From the NCBI GenBank assembly GCA_009746045.1, contig RPFO01000934.1, positions 371,501-435,500 on the forward strand: 64,000 bases of DNA. Reading direction: 5' to 3'. The notes below the pieces were generated by a model, which was given only the letters and a program-made list of their open reading frames with translations, ran no database searches and was not told the origin of the DNA. The position numbers were made by a program, and so were the translations under genes. Each line of letters opens with the position of its first letter. Position 1 is the first letter of the stretch. Below, piece after piece: positions 36,129 to 47,992 of the stretch. Source of the DNA: Mesostigma viride. Taxonomy: Eukaryota > Streptophyta > Mesostigmatophyceae > Mesostigmatales > Mesostigmataceae.

Positions 36129-36840
36129 GTGCATTCACTGCATCCAGAGCGCCGCGTTCAAACTGTTTATGCGCATGATTCTGAATTAACCGCCTACGCT
36201 CAGCTCTCGACCATCACCTTGGGAAGACCCAAATGGGCTTCCGGCCTGGCCGCAACACAGTCATGGCCCGTGATCTTCGTCACGCTGATCCTCTTCGAGA
36301 AGATCGCGCTCCTGCAGCGTGGTGAGTTTCCCGCCATCCTGATCTTCGTCGACTTCATCAAGGTTTTGGATTCTGTCCGCTGGGCCGCTCTACGGGCTGT
36401 CCTTGCTCACGCTCGCGTACCCACCGCCCTAATTGCTGTCATCCGCACGCTGTATGAGGGGTCGACCACCTCGGTCCGCACTCAACACGGCATTACCCCG
36501 CCGTGTCCCCTCCAGACCGGCGGCTAGCTGGCAAGGCTGCGTCCTGTCACCGTACCTGTTCATTATTGTAGTGGATCATGTTCTGCGCCGGGCACGTGCT
36601 CGCTTCGCTAGGCATCCTGCCGCGAACCTGGCCTAACGATTACGAATGAGCCTGGGGAGGGGGCCCCGGCGAACCAGCAGAATTTACTCGCTGACCTCAT
36701 CTATGCCGACGACATCACGCTCATTGAGAAGCCAGAGTCTGCCCAAGCCTGGCTGGAGTGCCTGGCGCTCGAGGCCTGTGCTGTTGGTCTAGAAATCAGC
36801 CATGCCAGCAAGTCGCCCCGCTTGCTTGGATCGAGAGTGC
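36129..36840 (+). pseudogene. LINE copy A: reverse transcriptase fragment
   Basis: Frameshifted RT pieces are readable: GFRPGRNTVMARDL, IFVDFIKVLDSVRW, a YEGSTTSVRTQHG stretch, WQGCVLSPYLFIIVVDHV and the catalytic LIYADDITLIE (about 36694-36726), then LEISHASKS. Several frame changes and a duplicated CCTCCAGACCGGCGG region show it is dead. The motif set is that of EN-containing non-LTR retrotransposons. Confidence 0.85.
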
Positions 36841-36939
36841 CATATGCGCGTTGAAAAGTACTATGTTATCTCACGCCGCACACACCCCGCCAGCCTCTCC
36901 GCAACCCCCTGCCGATACCGTGGGTTCCCGGGGGCGCCC

Positions 36940-37925
36940 CTTGCTAGGTCAACACCGGCACCACTCGCTGCGCATCGCTACCTACAACGTCCGCACCCTG
37001 CCCGGGGGGGATGCCCCCCCGCGGACCAACGAGCTGGTCCACTACTGCCGCCTATATGGCATTGATATGTGCTTGGTGTTCAAGGGCGCACCGGCGCTCC
37101 TTTGAGGGCCGGCCGTTCAGCGTGTCACCCTTGCACTCCAATGGCATGACTGCTGCGGCCCGGTGCATGCGCCGGGTCAAGGGGGGTTACGTGGACTTGT
37201 TGTGCTCCCCCTCCGCTGCCGCCCAACTCGTGGACCACAAGCTTTGCTAGATTATCGATCGGATCCTTCAGTGCGCTTTCCGCTCGGCCGTGAAGGACGG
37301 AACCCCATTATGCTCTCGGTCATTGTCGGCTATGCCCCACACGCTGGCCATGCACCCTGTCGAAGACCGCGAAGCGTTTTTCAACCAGATGCTCGACCTT
37401 GAGCGACAGATCCCACGTCGATACATCGTTGCCATCTTGGTGGATGCCAATGTGACCCTAGCTGCCGGCCGGTGGGCAGCGGGGGCTGCATGTACGCGCC
37501 GCGCCTAACCGACAGCTTGATGCCAACAGGCCCCCCTCCTAGCTTGAGCAACCGTACTCACTGCTGAGGGTGACTTGACAGCTGCTAATAACACACTGTT
37601 AGCTAAGCCGCCTGATGCGCCAGTGACCTTTGTGGGCCCCGCGCGCAGGGCGGCTGGCTCAGTACTCCCCCGGCGCCGGCGGTGCACATGTTTGCAAGCT
37701 TGGACTACATACTTGTGCGCAAGTGCTGGCGTTCTTCCGTTATCGATGCCCGTACTCTGACCACCCCAAGTGTCTCATCGGATCACCGCATGTGGTCACC
37801 GCAACCTTGCGCCTACGTCTTCAGGCCCCCGAGCGCCGCCGCCCACGCCCACGCCCACGCCCTAATTGGACCTGCCTATTCCCCGTCCGCGAGAGCCAGG
37901 AGAAGTGGTCCGAGGATCGATGAGA
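36940..37925 (+). pseudogene. LINE copy B: apurinic-type endonuclease domain
   Basis: LRIATYNVRTL (36968 on), ELVHYCRLYGIDMCLV, EAFFNQMLDLERQIPRRYIV with AILVDANVT (about 37367-37455) and LDYILVRKCWRSSVIDART ending SSDHR (37700-37788) follow the order of an EN domain, with frameshifts between blocks. It follows copy A in the same orientation. Confidence 0.85.
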
Positions 37926-38689
37926 AGCGCCGCGACGCAATCAGGTCTGCCTTTGTTGTGGCTGTGCTGCCTGCGCAACCTTTAATTGATGCACCTGGAT
38001 GCCGAACGCGGAATGGATCTCACGCCACCCTACGAACTGTTCATGCGATCCGTGGATCTCGGCTCTCAACTGCTCCGGGCCTGAGCAACCCCGCGCCCCC
38101 CCAGCCCCGCTATATACCTGCGCGATGCCCGGGTGATCGCCGCCTGGCTGGTGCTAGTGCGTGCAGGCCGGCCCGCCGCCGCGGGGAGGACCTGCACCCA
38201 TACCATGAGCGGCTACTCAAGCATTTACTGCCGCACACGTGGAGGTGGAGACACTTGCCGCAGAGATCAATCGCCACACGGCCGCCAACCGAACCAGCAC
38301 AACTAGGCGGCATGGCGGTCTCTCGCGACCGTCTCACCGGACGCCGGGAAACGGACTGGGCTGACGTCCCGGGCACCCCCAGTGAACGCCTTGGTTCAGC
38401 TCCCAGGCCAAACTATCGGGGACTGCACCGCTGCCGAGTGCAGGCGTCCTGCGGCTATAGCCGCGGCGGACCTATTGAGCCCCTGCAGGCCCGCCCACCC
38501 GCGAAACGGACCGTCCGGTGGTACCTGGTCCCGGCACCGCTCTCCGGCCCCCTGGTGGACGGCCCGCACGGCGAGTGGACCCAGCCCCGGGATGAATGGG
38601 CTGCTGCCATCTCCACCCGGCCGCCGGCATCATTGCGGAGCCTCCGCAATGATGCTGGCAGCCATCAGCCATGGGAGTGGACAATATTT

Positions 38690-39200
38690 CACCGGAGGTT
38701 GGATGCCTGCTGAGCTTGAGCCTTTGATCCAGGGCATTTGCAACCGGATTCTACGAGATGGTCTCCCCGGCCCCGCCGACGTATTGGAAGACCGCTGTCC
38801 GGGTCATGCTCTACAAGGACAATTATTGTTGGGGGCCGCCGCGGATATCGGCAACTACCGCGGCGTCTGCCTCCAAAGCTGTGCGTGCTGAAAGTCTGCA
38901 TGCGTCTCCTGCCATGGGACTCCCTACTATGGGTGGTCCTACACCTGTTCTGGTCCCATCGTATACATGCATATAGTTGAGATCATCCGCCATGCAGTTC
39001 TATGAAGGGTCCCATGCCCAGGTCCGTACCGCTGATGGCGTCACTCCGGCATTCCCCTATGTAGCTGCACACCGGGGTGTGGCAGGGCTGTGTGCTCTCC
39101 CCATATCTATTCATCATTATGGTGGACTATATTATGAGGCGCGTGCACAAGCCCGCTTTGCCCGGGTGGAGGGGCGCCCGCCGGGGATCGTCAGATCACG
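38690..39200 (+). pseudogene. LINE copy B: reverse transcriptase, first part (deleted inside)
   Basis: IGNYRGVCLQ (about 38849), then FYEGSHAQVRTADGVT and WQGCVLSPYLFIIMVDYIMR (about 39078-39140). The central VDF...KAFDS block is missing. Confidence 0.75.
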
Positions 39201-39760
39201 TACGGAGTACGCCAGCTACGGCGGGGTTGACTGTTACGTCGCGTAACAATCTGTTACTGTTACGGACGTAAATTAGGTCCTTCGCCTCAGTCGTTCCTGG
39301 GTTTACGTTTAGCTTGTACTGTTGGACACTGTCGTCCCGGTACCGTGGTGCAATTGGCGCCCCACGCCGCGTACTTTAGTAGTGGTCCTTATCCTTTGTG
39401 TAGAATGTAGTGGACCAGCGTGAATCTGTGCATCTGTAGGCGAGGGCCATGTCGGCCCGAGCATGCTGGACCGTTGGTGCATCGATCATTTATGCACGTC
39501 CTACCCCTCGTGTTGGCACTCGGCGTGTGCTAATGAATTGACACATATAGCTAGGGTCATGGCAGTGTAGTAGTGTTTCCTTCGTTATCCTGGAGTAAAC
39601 GGGTTTTGGTGTAATGGCCTATGGCATATTATAGTCGTACTTATGTTAATGCATTGAGATCCAGCTCGTCACGTTCGTCTTTCGCACAGAGGCGGCCTCA
39701 CTAATTTAGCTAGTATTAGACGTGGGTTAGTAGGTAGAGGAGGAGGTAGAGAACCGAGCC
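39200..39760. other. Unidentified ~500-bp block inside LINE copy B
   Basis: RT homology stops near 39200 and resumes near 39780 with SDLIYA. The block holds a GTTACG-TCG-CGTAAC palindrome at about 39231 and no reading frame. It could be an insertion; no target duplication was found. Confidence 0.4.
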
Positions 39761-39774
39761 GCAACATTGACCCA

Positions 39775-40416
39775 CCCGGCTACCGATCGCTGAGCGATCT
39801 GATCTACGCCATGATGACACGACGCTCGTGGAGACCCCGGAGTCCGCCCAACTCAGACTGGCTACATAGCTTGTCACTGGAAGGCGCGGGCGGTGGGGCT
39901 TATGATCAGCAAGAAAACGGAGGTCATATCCATCGGCTTCCCCGCTGGGACCACCCCACCCACCCTCCTCCTGCTGGACGACAGCCCAGTCCCCCCGGCG
40001 ACTCGCTTCAAGCTCCTTGGCAGGCTGCTGGCTCCCCTCCACGGCCAACGACATGAATCAACACCTGCATTGGCCATGCAGGCCTAGCTGGGCCGGCGGC
40101 TCTCTGGCGCCGCCTCGACAGGTTCTGCACATGTCGCTACAGTACCGGCCTGAGTGAGCGGCGCAAGTGCATTCTGTTCCTGACTGAGGCCCTTGTCCTC
40201 AGCATCCTCCTTAGTTACGGCTGCGAGGCGTGGACCCTGGACCAGGCGCTGAGCAAGCAGCTTGACGGCACTGTCACTCAAATGCTCCGTCACATCCTAG
40301 GCGTCCGCTACCAAGAGCGCCGCACCCGGGCCAAGCTCTAGATACTGCGAGCTCCCTCTTCGATCAGTGTCACCCATACCATCCGACACCGCCGAATCCT
40401 CTTTGCCGGCCATCTT
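39775..40416 (+). pseudogene. LINE copy B: RT end and C-terminal region, cut by element X
   Basis: SDLIYA(D)D, ISKKTEVISIGFPAGTTP, LLDDSPVPPATRFKLLG, YGCEAWTLD, MLRHILGVRYQERRTRAKL and HRRILFAGHL are readable in shifted frames, the usual LINE C-terminal series. The last codons end at the 5' LTR of X. Confidence 0.82.
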
Positions 40417-41273
40417 AGTTAACGCCAAGCGCATTGGCGTGTTCCTGATTTGGCACATCTCTACGATTCCAGCGGCACCGGAACGAGTTCATTCCGACAA
40501 GTATCAAGAAAGTTATGGCGTTCCGACTTCCCGGTCGCGCGCGAGCGCGAGCCGGCTATTCTTCGAAGTCGTGCGTGAATATTTGCTGACGGCATATGGG
40601 GTCGACAGTAATTCCTGGGCTGACAGGAATTAGGTGCTGAACCTACGACGGTATTGGATTAATACGTCGTACGCAGGAAATAGGAACCTTAACCTGCGGT
40701 CTGATGGTACCGCAGGCTTAGTAGCCCTGGACTATTGGGTGCAGACGCAATAATCACTGTGTGGACTGTACTCTGTGGTCATGCACTGTGCCTGTATGGC
40801 AGACCTACTGTATAGGATCTGGACGCTGTACAGCCGGTTGTTAATACTGTACCGGGGTGTTAATACTGAGCAGGCCCTACGAGGCTGCTCAGACCTAGCA
40901 AAGCACAGTGCACAAGTATATAAAGAATAGGCCAGTGCCAACTGGTCATCTCTTGCGAGCCCGCCTCACGTGTGTTGCCTTGACTTGGCAAACTCGTGTC
41001 TAAGCCTCAAGTGTCTGAGTGCTGTAACATTATCCAATTTTAACAAAGCTCTGTTCCAGCCACATTCACACAATTGCTGCATTGCCCATCTAGTGCTTAA
41101 CGGTTGGGGGATGATGCAGACGATATTTGTCTAAACTTTTGTGTAATTATTTTTCTAATGAGATTAGCATAGTACTCCGTGGCATGCCTTTGCGCATGAC
41201 ACGCAAGTACTTACTTACTTTACTTACTGCATTGCAACCATATCCTTATACATTGCGTTTAAAAACGTTAACT
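40417..41273 (+). repeat. Element X 5' LTR (857 bp)
   Basis: It begins AGTTAACG and ends CGTTAACT, a perfect 8-bp inverted terminal pair. The first 274 bp match the start of the 3' LTR at 61587. The LTR end is set by the terminal inverted match, not by a full second copy. Confidence 0.82.
40917..40925 (+). promoter_or_regulatory. TATA box in X 5' LTR
   Basis: TATATAAAG lies about 350 bp before the LTR end, a plausible U3 promoter element. Confidence 0.55.
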
Positions 41274-41364
41274 CAAATTACAAGCAGTCTCAACGGAACG
41301 ACCAGGAGGTTTGTTGCTGTGTGCTGCGTACGTGCAGCGTTGACGACGTGGTGAAGATCGTCGG

Positions 41365-42880
41365 GTGTCGAATGGTGCAGGAAGAACAAAACGGCAGCAG
41401 GATTCCCGGTTTTCTCGGCAGTCTTCTGGTGGTTCTATATCCCCTGAATTGCGTCGTGTGGTTCGAGATTTATCCTTATTATTGCTTGCAGATCGGCCAC
41501 TCGTTGATCGCAACTTTGCGCAATTCGTCGACGACCAGGCCGCGGTCGAGGATTGGCAGCGCATTTTGCAACACGTCCGGACCATCGTTGTTCCGGCACA
41601 CCGGAGCGCCGACGACATTGAGCAAGAGCTGCACGGTCTGGTCGGAATACAGACTGTGATCACAGCATTAGTCGACCGGGTGCGTGCGGAGTTGGTGGCC
41701 AGGCGAGAAGGAGCTGCGGAGCCAGCTGGTGCGGTGCGACGAGAGTTCGTGCAGGCAGCGGCAGGTGTGGGCGCGCAACGTGCGTTCGCAGGCGCAATTG
41801 GCGTCAAGGGATTTGCGACAGGACCAGTTCGACGTGAGCGACGAGTACGTGGCGGAGCGCTACAGGCGGCTAGCAGATATCGAGGCGGCTGAAGGAGCCA
41901 TCGCTGGAAATCAGCGAGCTACGCGGGTCGACAGGGTGGTCGACAGGAATCCGGAGTGGCGTCGAGTGCCGCTTCAGGAATTGCCCCAACCTCTTCGCGT
42001 TCGTGTGACGCAGTGGGAGGAGTTCGCCTCTCGGGGTTACGACAGTGACCTTGAGGTAGGCGCTGTGGGGGTCGCTGATCTAAGCGACGAGGAGCTTGGC
42101 GACCGCGAGGTGCCAAGGTATAACCCGCGGGGTGGTAACGACGGGTTGTCGCCTGTTTACTACACCAACGGTGACGACGCTGTCATCGCGAGCCGACAGC
42201 GGGCTGACGACGGTGCTGCTGGCAGCAGGGTGCCCGTGAGAGCTCATCAGTGTGAGCGACAGCGACAGCGACAGCGACAAGGAAAACCAGGTGGCGCCCG
42301 CGGGTGGCCGTGGTGGGCTTGACTAAGTGGTAACGCTTGTCATCTTCCTTCTTGTTCAGCAGCGTATATTGCTTTAATTGCTGTTTGGCCACTTGGCTGA
42401 TCTGTAGCAGACCTGAACAAGACCCATCATGAGCGAGAGAGCATCCGACCAACGAGGACGTGGGGTCGGCTTTGAGCGGCGCGGCGCTGATATGGATGGA
42501 CGCGGTGGCCGAGGAGGAGGGCCTGCACTAGGGGACCAGGCTGGTCTAGAGGATGATCAGAGTCAGGGTTCTCAAGGCGCTCAGAACGCGCCAGCAGCAG
42601 CCCAAGCAGCGCCTAGGCGGCCGACCGTAGCCGAGGGGTACGCGGTGCTGAGCCAATTTCAGTCAATCAAAGACAATTGGCAGCCCAGAGACGCGGAGAG
42701 GATGCTGGAGGATATGAACTTTTACACGGACATCTACACCGGTGACAAGCTTCGCATTCTGGCATCTAGTGCCTACATACGGCCCAGTCGGCACGGCGGC
42801 TGTCCGGGAGCGCCATTCAGCGGGGGATACCTGGGCCGCGTTCATGACGCGCCTCAGGGTGTTCCTAAGTGATTAGAGGA
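41365..42880 (+). pseudogene. Element X gag, N-terminal part
   Basis: Three open pieces in different frames (about 41365-41760, 41760-42322, 42429-42872) encode charged helical sequence with SPELRRVVRDLSLLLLADRP and later YAVLSQFQSIKDNWQPRDAE. Position between LTR and zinc knuckle suggests gag. It is cut by E1 at 42885. Confidence 0.65.
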
Positions 42881-43061
42881 CCATATGTTAAATTACGGAG
42901 GAGGAGGAAAGATCTTTTGAGCCTTTGTAATCAGTCTCGTTTGTATTAATAATAAGAGGTGACACCAACTAGGCGTTTGAGTAAACAAATGCCAACTAGG
43001 CCATAAACAGATGCCAACTAGGCATTAATAACAACCAGCCAACTAGGCTGTCACGCCTTAA

Positions 43062-44413
43062 CCCATGGTCCGCTAGGCCTTTTTTGGCACTTTTTGACCC
43101 CTGAAAATGAAAAAAATCATAACTCATAGACTACAACTCCAAATACCCTCAACCCAGGTGCCAGGAATATCTACACTTCAAGGGCTTTCAGAATATGCAA
43201 TAACATCTTGAGTCCAGCAAGTAGTTTGGAAGATATTAGCTGTCAAAGTTGTCTAAAAGACGATCTTTTTCAGGCAAGAAAAAGTGAACCTACCCCTGTA
43301 ATCCAGGGCAGGGTTTCAAACATCATTTTAATGATTGGATAATTTCAATTGATAGTCCAGGGGTCCCCAACCGAGGGGGGTGCACTCAGAAATGCATTCT
43401 GACCATGGCACCACGCTCATATTGACACATGGGTATGCGTCAATACGCGCTTGTAAACAGGTCTTTATGGCATGCAACACAAATATGCAGTATAACAAGC
43501 AACAAAAGACAGCCAAAAGTGCTGGAATACAAACACGTTGCCTACCTGCACTAACGGAGTGATATACTCCAAAGACATGCCACAAACTGGGCACTTTCAG
43601 GGCTAATACCACCCTCTACAGCAGGTATGGAAGCTTGCTGAACGGTGCACTAATAAACTCGTGAAATGTAATGGATGGAAGACGTATTCCGCTGCAAACA
43701 ACACGCAAAAACGTGGCCGTACCTGGCTCGATCACGACCTTTCCGGATTCTGCTGGCCGGGACCCTCATATCTCACACATACTAATGCTATACAGGCATA
43801 GGCCGCCATATCCGCATCATGCATGCATCTGCCATGATTACCATGTTGATGTTCCGTGCATAGATGGCCTATAAACGCATCCGCAAGCCCAGGAAATGGT
43901 GCAGCGGATGTCCCGTAATAAACAGGATGCTCGGGCTGGCGCAGACTGCCCGGCCATAAGGAGAAAATCGAAAGACGATACGCTATGGCCCATCTGGCAC
44001 TGACGACCAAGACGGCAGTATTTTCTCACCTGTATTTTCCCAATCCTGAAAATCTGGCCATGCCTGACTTACGAAAATCACGCATCACCATTCTGAGCAA
44101 CATTCTGAACCATTTCTAGCCGCGAGACGCAAAATTTCCTTGCTAACGGCACGTTGGCAGCCATATCTCGTTACGCGCGCGCGCGAGTGAAAATTTCCCG
44201 CCAAAGTCACGTGATAATTTCCTTTCCTGGGCTATATTTTACAGGCTATGGCGAATTACCCCCCCAACCCTATACTTTTTCTGAATGCTCACGAGTTCCT
44301 GGACACGTTGGACCACTTGCTGCCGTCACATCTGGCGCGGCGCTCCCGGAAATTCGCGAAATGTGACGGGTACCAAAACTGGGTGCTGTAGCACCCAGTT
44401 TACGGACTATGGG
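43062..44413. mobile_element. TTAA-flanked DNA transposon 1 (1,352 bp)
   Basis: It is flanked by TTAA on both sides (43058-43061, 44414-44417), and the intact LTR has one TTAA there. Inverted ends are CCCATGGTCCG and CGGACTATGGG (one mismatch). TTAA targets with CCC...GGG ends suggest a piggyBac-type non-autonomous element. No transposase recognised. Confidence 0.88.
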
Positions 44414-44757
44414 TTAATGAGACTGTGGCTCAGCCGACCAACTCGGTAGCCATGAAATTTGCAAGGGCAACATTAAGTGGAAAAACACACTGTCACAGTA
44501 TCCGTCGATATGGAAATGATCTACGGTATAAGTTAGAGTGCATCCAGCCGCCACACACAAGTGGGTGGCTTACATCAACACTAAAATGATGCGTCGGGTC
44601 ACTTAGTATGCAAGTACAAAGACATTGCGCCTCCAGGGCAGCACTTAGTGGACATAGGGTCGGCGCGAAGCGCGGATCCAGGCAAATTTTGTCAGGCGGC
44701 TACAGTACCACTAGGTACGGTACGGATGTCAGCAAACACCGCTGGAAATATATTTAA

Positions 44758-46477
44758 CTCGTCGTCTGTCCCTGGTCCTCTACGGAGGACTGAGTTGAAC
44801 TCAGTCCTCTCTAGAGGACCGAGTTTTTGGGTTTCGTAGAAAATTCGCCCCGGTCAGAATGTTTGACAAAAAAATTCTCTCAAAATTTATTCAAATACTA
44901 CGTGAAAAGATCTTTCTTGGACATATTTTTGGGATTTTTTTGGATTTGGTATGAGCGGCTAAATGTACGGTCAAAGTACAGGTGGTAAGGGTACTTTTCC
45001 ACGTGAAACGCGAGTTCCGGAAATGCACGACCTAGCCATGGCGGCTCGCGCCCATGCATGCAGTTTACGTTTGCGGACGAGTTAGCTGTCCAAACTCAGG
45101 AAATAGATTTAACATGCCCTAAAGATGATAAAAATCAATTTTTAGCTCGCGGGGATGCGATTTACCCGGTGTCGGCACTGTTCTTGCTGGAAAAAACTGC
45201 GATAAGGCAGGTCGACGGAATTGATGACTGCGCTTGCTTTCCGGCGCAATTTCAATGGCTGATAGGTTTCTTTCTACATTTTAACATGCATTGTATTAGA
45301 ATAAATTGAGTGACAGTATAGATTTGAGTATTTCGACCATTCTGTCACGTCATGGTCTATGTGCCGCAAAGTGCCACTTTTGCGGGCACCGCCTGGGCCA
45401 AGGTAACGCCAGCCGTGCCAGGTAAAGCCGGATAATCGTTGCCTCTTCGTTTCTTGATGTTTGTACATGAGTTTAAGCTTGCGAGGCGTTGTCAGGTTCA
45501 AGTCTTGATGCTCTTTCTTGACCGTTGCCTGCCCTCTCTAAAACCCCCTTTTCAGATGATGTTATCAGGCATTTGCCTTGACCCAGTGTAGTTGTGCAGG
45601 GTTTTAGGAGCTGTGCAGGTTTAAACACCTGCATAGATGTTAGTTATTCTTTTTCTACGTTCATACTGCATGATTTTGAGGCCACGGGCCGCGTCAAGGG
45701 TGCATTCAAGCTTTTACGGGTGAGTGAAAAGTCTTGGTGACAAACCACTGCCATCACGTGCCAGCAACTATGTTGGCCACATCATGGCAAGGCAAAACAG
45801 TTATAGCCATATCTATTGTTGTTAGAAACAATGGAAATATGCTTAACCTACCCATTATATTGGTGGTTGACACTTATAACATAACCCTTTGTTGGTAGGG
45901 TATCCAAGCCCATTCCCTACATGCATGCATAGGCTCTCACTGCATGATAAGGTATGATATACCTGAAGTATGATGATGCAAGTGTGTTGTCCTGTAATGC
46001 TTGAAGGGAAATGAGTTGATTGGGATGGTTGGTGGCCACGGTGGTGTGTAGTATGACCGCACTTACATGCTAGCAAAGTTAGCAAAAGCCCCATTCCTCT
46101 CCTGAGGACTGAGAGTTTTTTAATTGTTTCAGGCAGTTGCAGTGGCCAAATCGAGCCCAGTTTTTTTCCACGTTTCAAGAACTATGTTGTTTACATGCCT
46201 ATATTTTTTCTTCATGCACGAGGATTTGATTGAATTTTTCCCACTCGTTCTTATCCCGAAAAATGCAAATTCGCGAGGGGTGCCCATCGTCCATGTAATT
46301 TTCAGGTGTTCGGGTCAAGTTTTCACATATGCAGTATTTTTGCCAACAAAATGACATCTAGTACACCCCCGATCCACATCAAAACATTTGGGATGGACCC
46401 CCCACCTAGTCGCTACACGCGGTTGAAAATTGTCAACTCAGTCCTCCTGTGAGGACTGAGTTGGGACAGACGACGAG
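44758..46477. mobile_element. TTAA-flanked DNA transposon 2 (1,720 bp)
   Basis: Perfect 15-bp inverted ends CTCGTCGTCTGTCCC / GGGACAGACGACGAG sit between TTAA duplications (44754-44757, 46478-46481). Next to each end is a hairpin built on GGACTGAGTT/AACTCAGTCC. The ends differ from transposon 1, so it is another family (piggyBac- or Kolobok-like by target). An 83-codon frame at 45058-45309 matches nothing known to me. Confidence 0.9.
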
Positions 46478-46611
46478 TTAATGCCGATTTATACTACATC
46501 GGACTTTGTAAAAATGAACTGAAAATATTGCCGGTAAGACGAACAGCAGAAAAGTACCAAACATTCTGACACACCCCCATGCTGTGAGGCGGGGCTACAG
46601 GAAAGAACTGT

Positions 46612-47507
46612 TCAAAAAACAAAACCAGGGGGGAGCTCCTCATGCTCCTGATCCAGGTTCATCTTCTGGAGATCCAGGGTGGCGTTGGCCACACTCTTGG
46701 CCCGCTTCAGTTCAGGATGGAGAGCCCAGCACCGCTCTTTGGTATGCCCGGTGCGACGGCAGTGTGAACAGGTCTTGACCTTCGGACCTGCGGTGTGAAA
46801 GATAGTCTCATCCAGATCCTCTTGGCAGTGAGGACAGGCGACCTGGGTGGTGTAGACGGTACCGCTGGTGGTGCTGGACGAAGATGCTGCACCGTTACCG
46901 TTGACCCGCAGACGGATGATCGTCAGCCTTGAGCACTGCTGCATGCCTTGTAATCCTTCCATGAGATGTCTACTGGAAGGTTATAGGCTGCCAGGACAGG
47001 GCCGTATAGCGCTGGAAGGCGTCTGCGGTGGCTTGTCACCAGGATGGAATGGTGAAGCTTGTTACTGCTCAGCTTGTTGTATTCGAGATACTTCCGCTCC
47101 ATCTCGTTGAGGTGGGCTGCCACCTTCTCTACTGGCACCTTTTCAGTTGCCAGCAGCTCCTCGAGCGTCGTCGCCTGGTGTGTAGAGGTGGTCTGATCGT
47201 GACCATATACGTCAACCAGAATTGCCCACGCTTAGTGAAGTAAACCGTTTGGAGCCAGGGCTGCGTGCAGAGCTGCAGTCCCGTTTACAGCTGACAAATG
47301 GGATGCATAGCCGAGGCGCTGTTGCTGCTCCTTGATGACGCCAGTGCCCTTCAGGGCATCCTCATATCCAATAGCCCTCAGGGTCCCCTCGACCTTGAGT
47401 TTAAAAACAGGGAAATCGTTCAGTCTCTCGCCATCAAAAGACAAATGCTTCAGTGCACCCAACACTGTACCCTCCTTGATGCCGCGAACAACAGCTGGGG
47501 CGGCCAT
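46612..47507 (-). pseudogene. E1 gag (nonsense and frameshift)
   Basis: It reads from ATG at 47507 (MAAPAVVRGIKEGTVLGALK). It parallels E3 gag through KYLEYNKLSSNKLHHSILVT and WKDYKA, then a CCHC knuckle CSHCRRTGHTKERC. A TAA replaces a Glu codon after NGLLH (near 47233) and a frame change lies near 46940. Confidence 0.85.
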
Positions 47508-47528
47508 TCGAAAAGGGAAAAGAAAAGC

Positions 47529-47954
47529 TTACTCGTGCAGGAAAGAGTATTCTTGCTGGCTGTCGCCCAGGAAATAGTGTGTGATGGTTGCAGTCCGCAC
47601 CAAACTCCAGTCGTAGAGCATAGAGTTTATTGTATGCCAAATTTTGGCGTCGTAAGTAGTAATGCCGAATGAGCCCCCCTCAAATACGACAAAGGGTCTC
47701 GCTTGTGTGTCGTGGACCAAACTGCGCCCTCTGGTCAAAAGACGACCAGTCCTTGCGTACAGATACGTAATGATGTCTTTATAAATGAAGCGATTGCCAG
47801 AGTAGACGATTCGAACACTCCTTCCCAGCTCGGGATCGTGAAATTTAACCTCTACAGATTGGTCTGGGCTGGGGATAGGATCCGATGCACCCCGAATTGT
47901 AATGTGTTTGTAGGGTTGAGAGTTAACTGACATGTAAATGTGAAATCTCGACAT
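47529..47954 (-). CDS. E1 extra leader frame, 141 codons, function unknown
   Basis: It starts with ATG 38 nt inside the PBS-proximal LTR edge and ends 21 nt before the gag ATG. The protein (MSRFHIYMSVNSQPYKHITI at the start) has no family I recognise. E3 has an open stretch in the same place, with at most weak similarity, so it may be part of an N-terminal gag extension or chance. Confidence 0.4.
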   Translation of the reverse strand: MSRFHIYMSVNSQPYKHITIRGASDPIPSPDQSVEVKFHDPELGRSVRIVYSGNRFIYKDIITYLYARTGRLLTRGRSLVHDTQARPFVVFEGGSFGITTYDAKIWHTINSMLYDWSLVRTATITHYFLGDSQQEYSFLHE

Positions 47955-47975
47955 AAACTGAATTACAAAAGCCTA

Positions 47976-47992
47976 CTCGCTGCGCGATACCA
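47976..47992 (-). promoter_or_regulatory. E1 primer binding site
   Basis: Read on the - strand it is TGGTATCGCGCAGCGAG, directly next to the LTR. TGGTAT is the complement of an initiator-Met-type tRNA 3' end, common for copia elements. E3 has the near-identical TGGTATCGAGTAGCGAG. Confidence 0.7.

Larger units (their letters stand above)
42886..46571 (-). repeat. E1 3' LTR, split by two TTAA transposons
   Basis: The LTR sequence is in three blocks (42886-43061, 44418-44757, 46482-46571, allowing for the TTAA duplications) that together equal the intact LTR at 47993. Confidence 0.95.

Noticed and set aside
41268-41807. Minus-strand Cys/Arg/Ser-rich frame over X gag
   Set aside because: Complement of the gag frame; no motif supports it.
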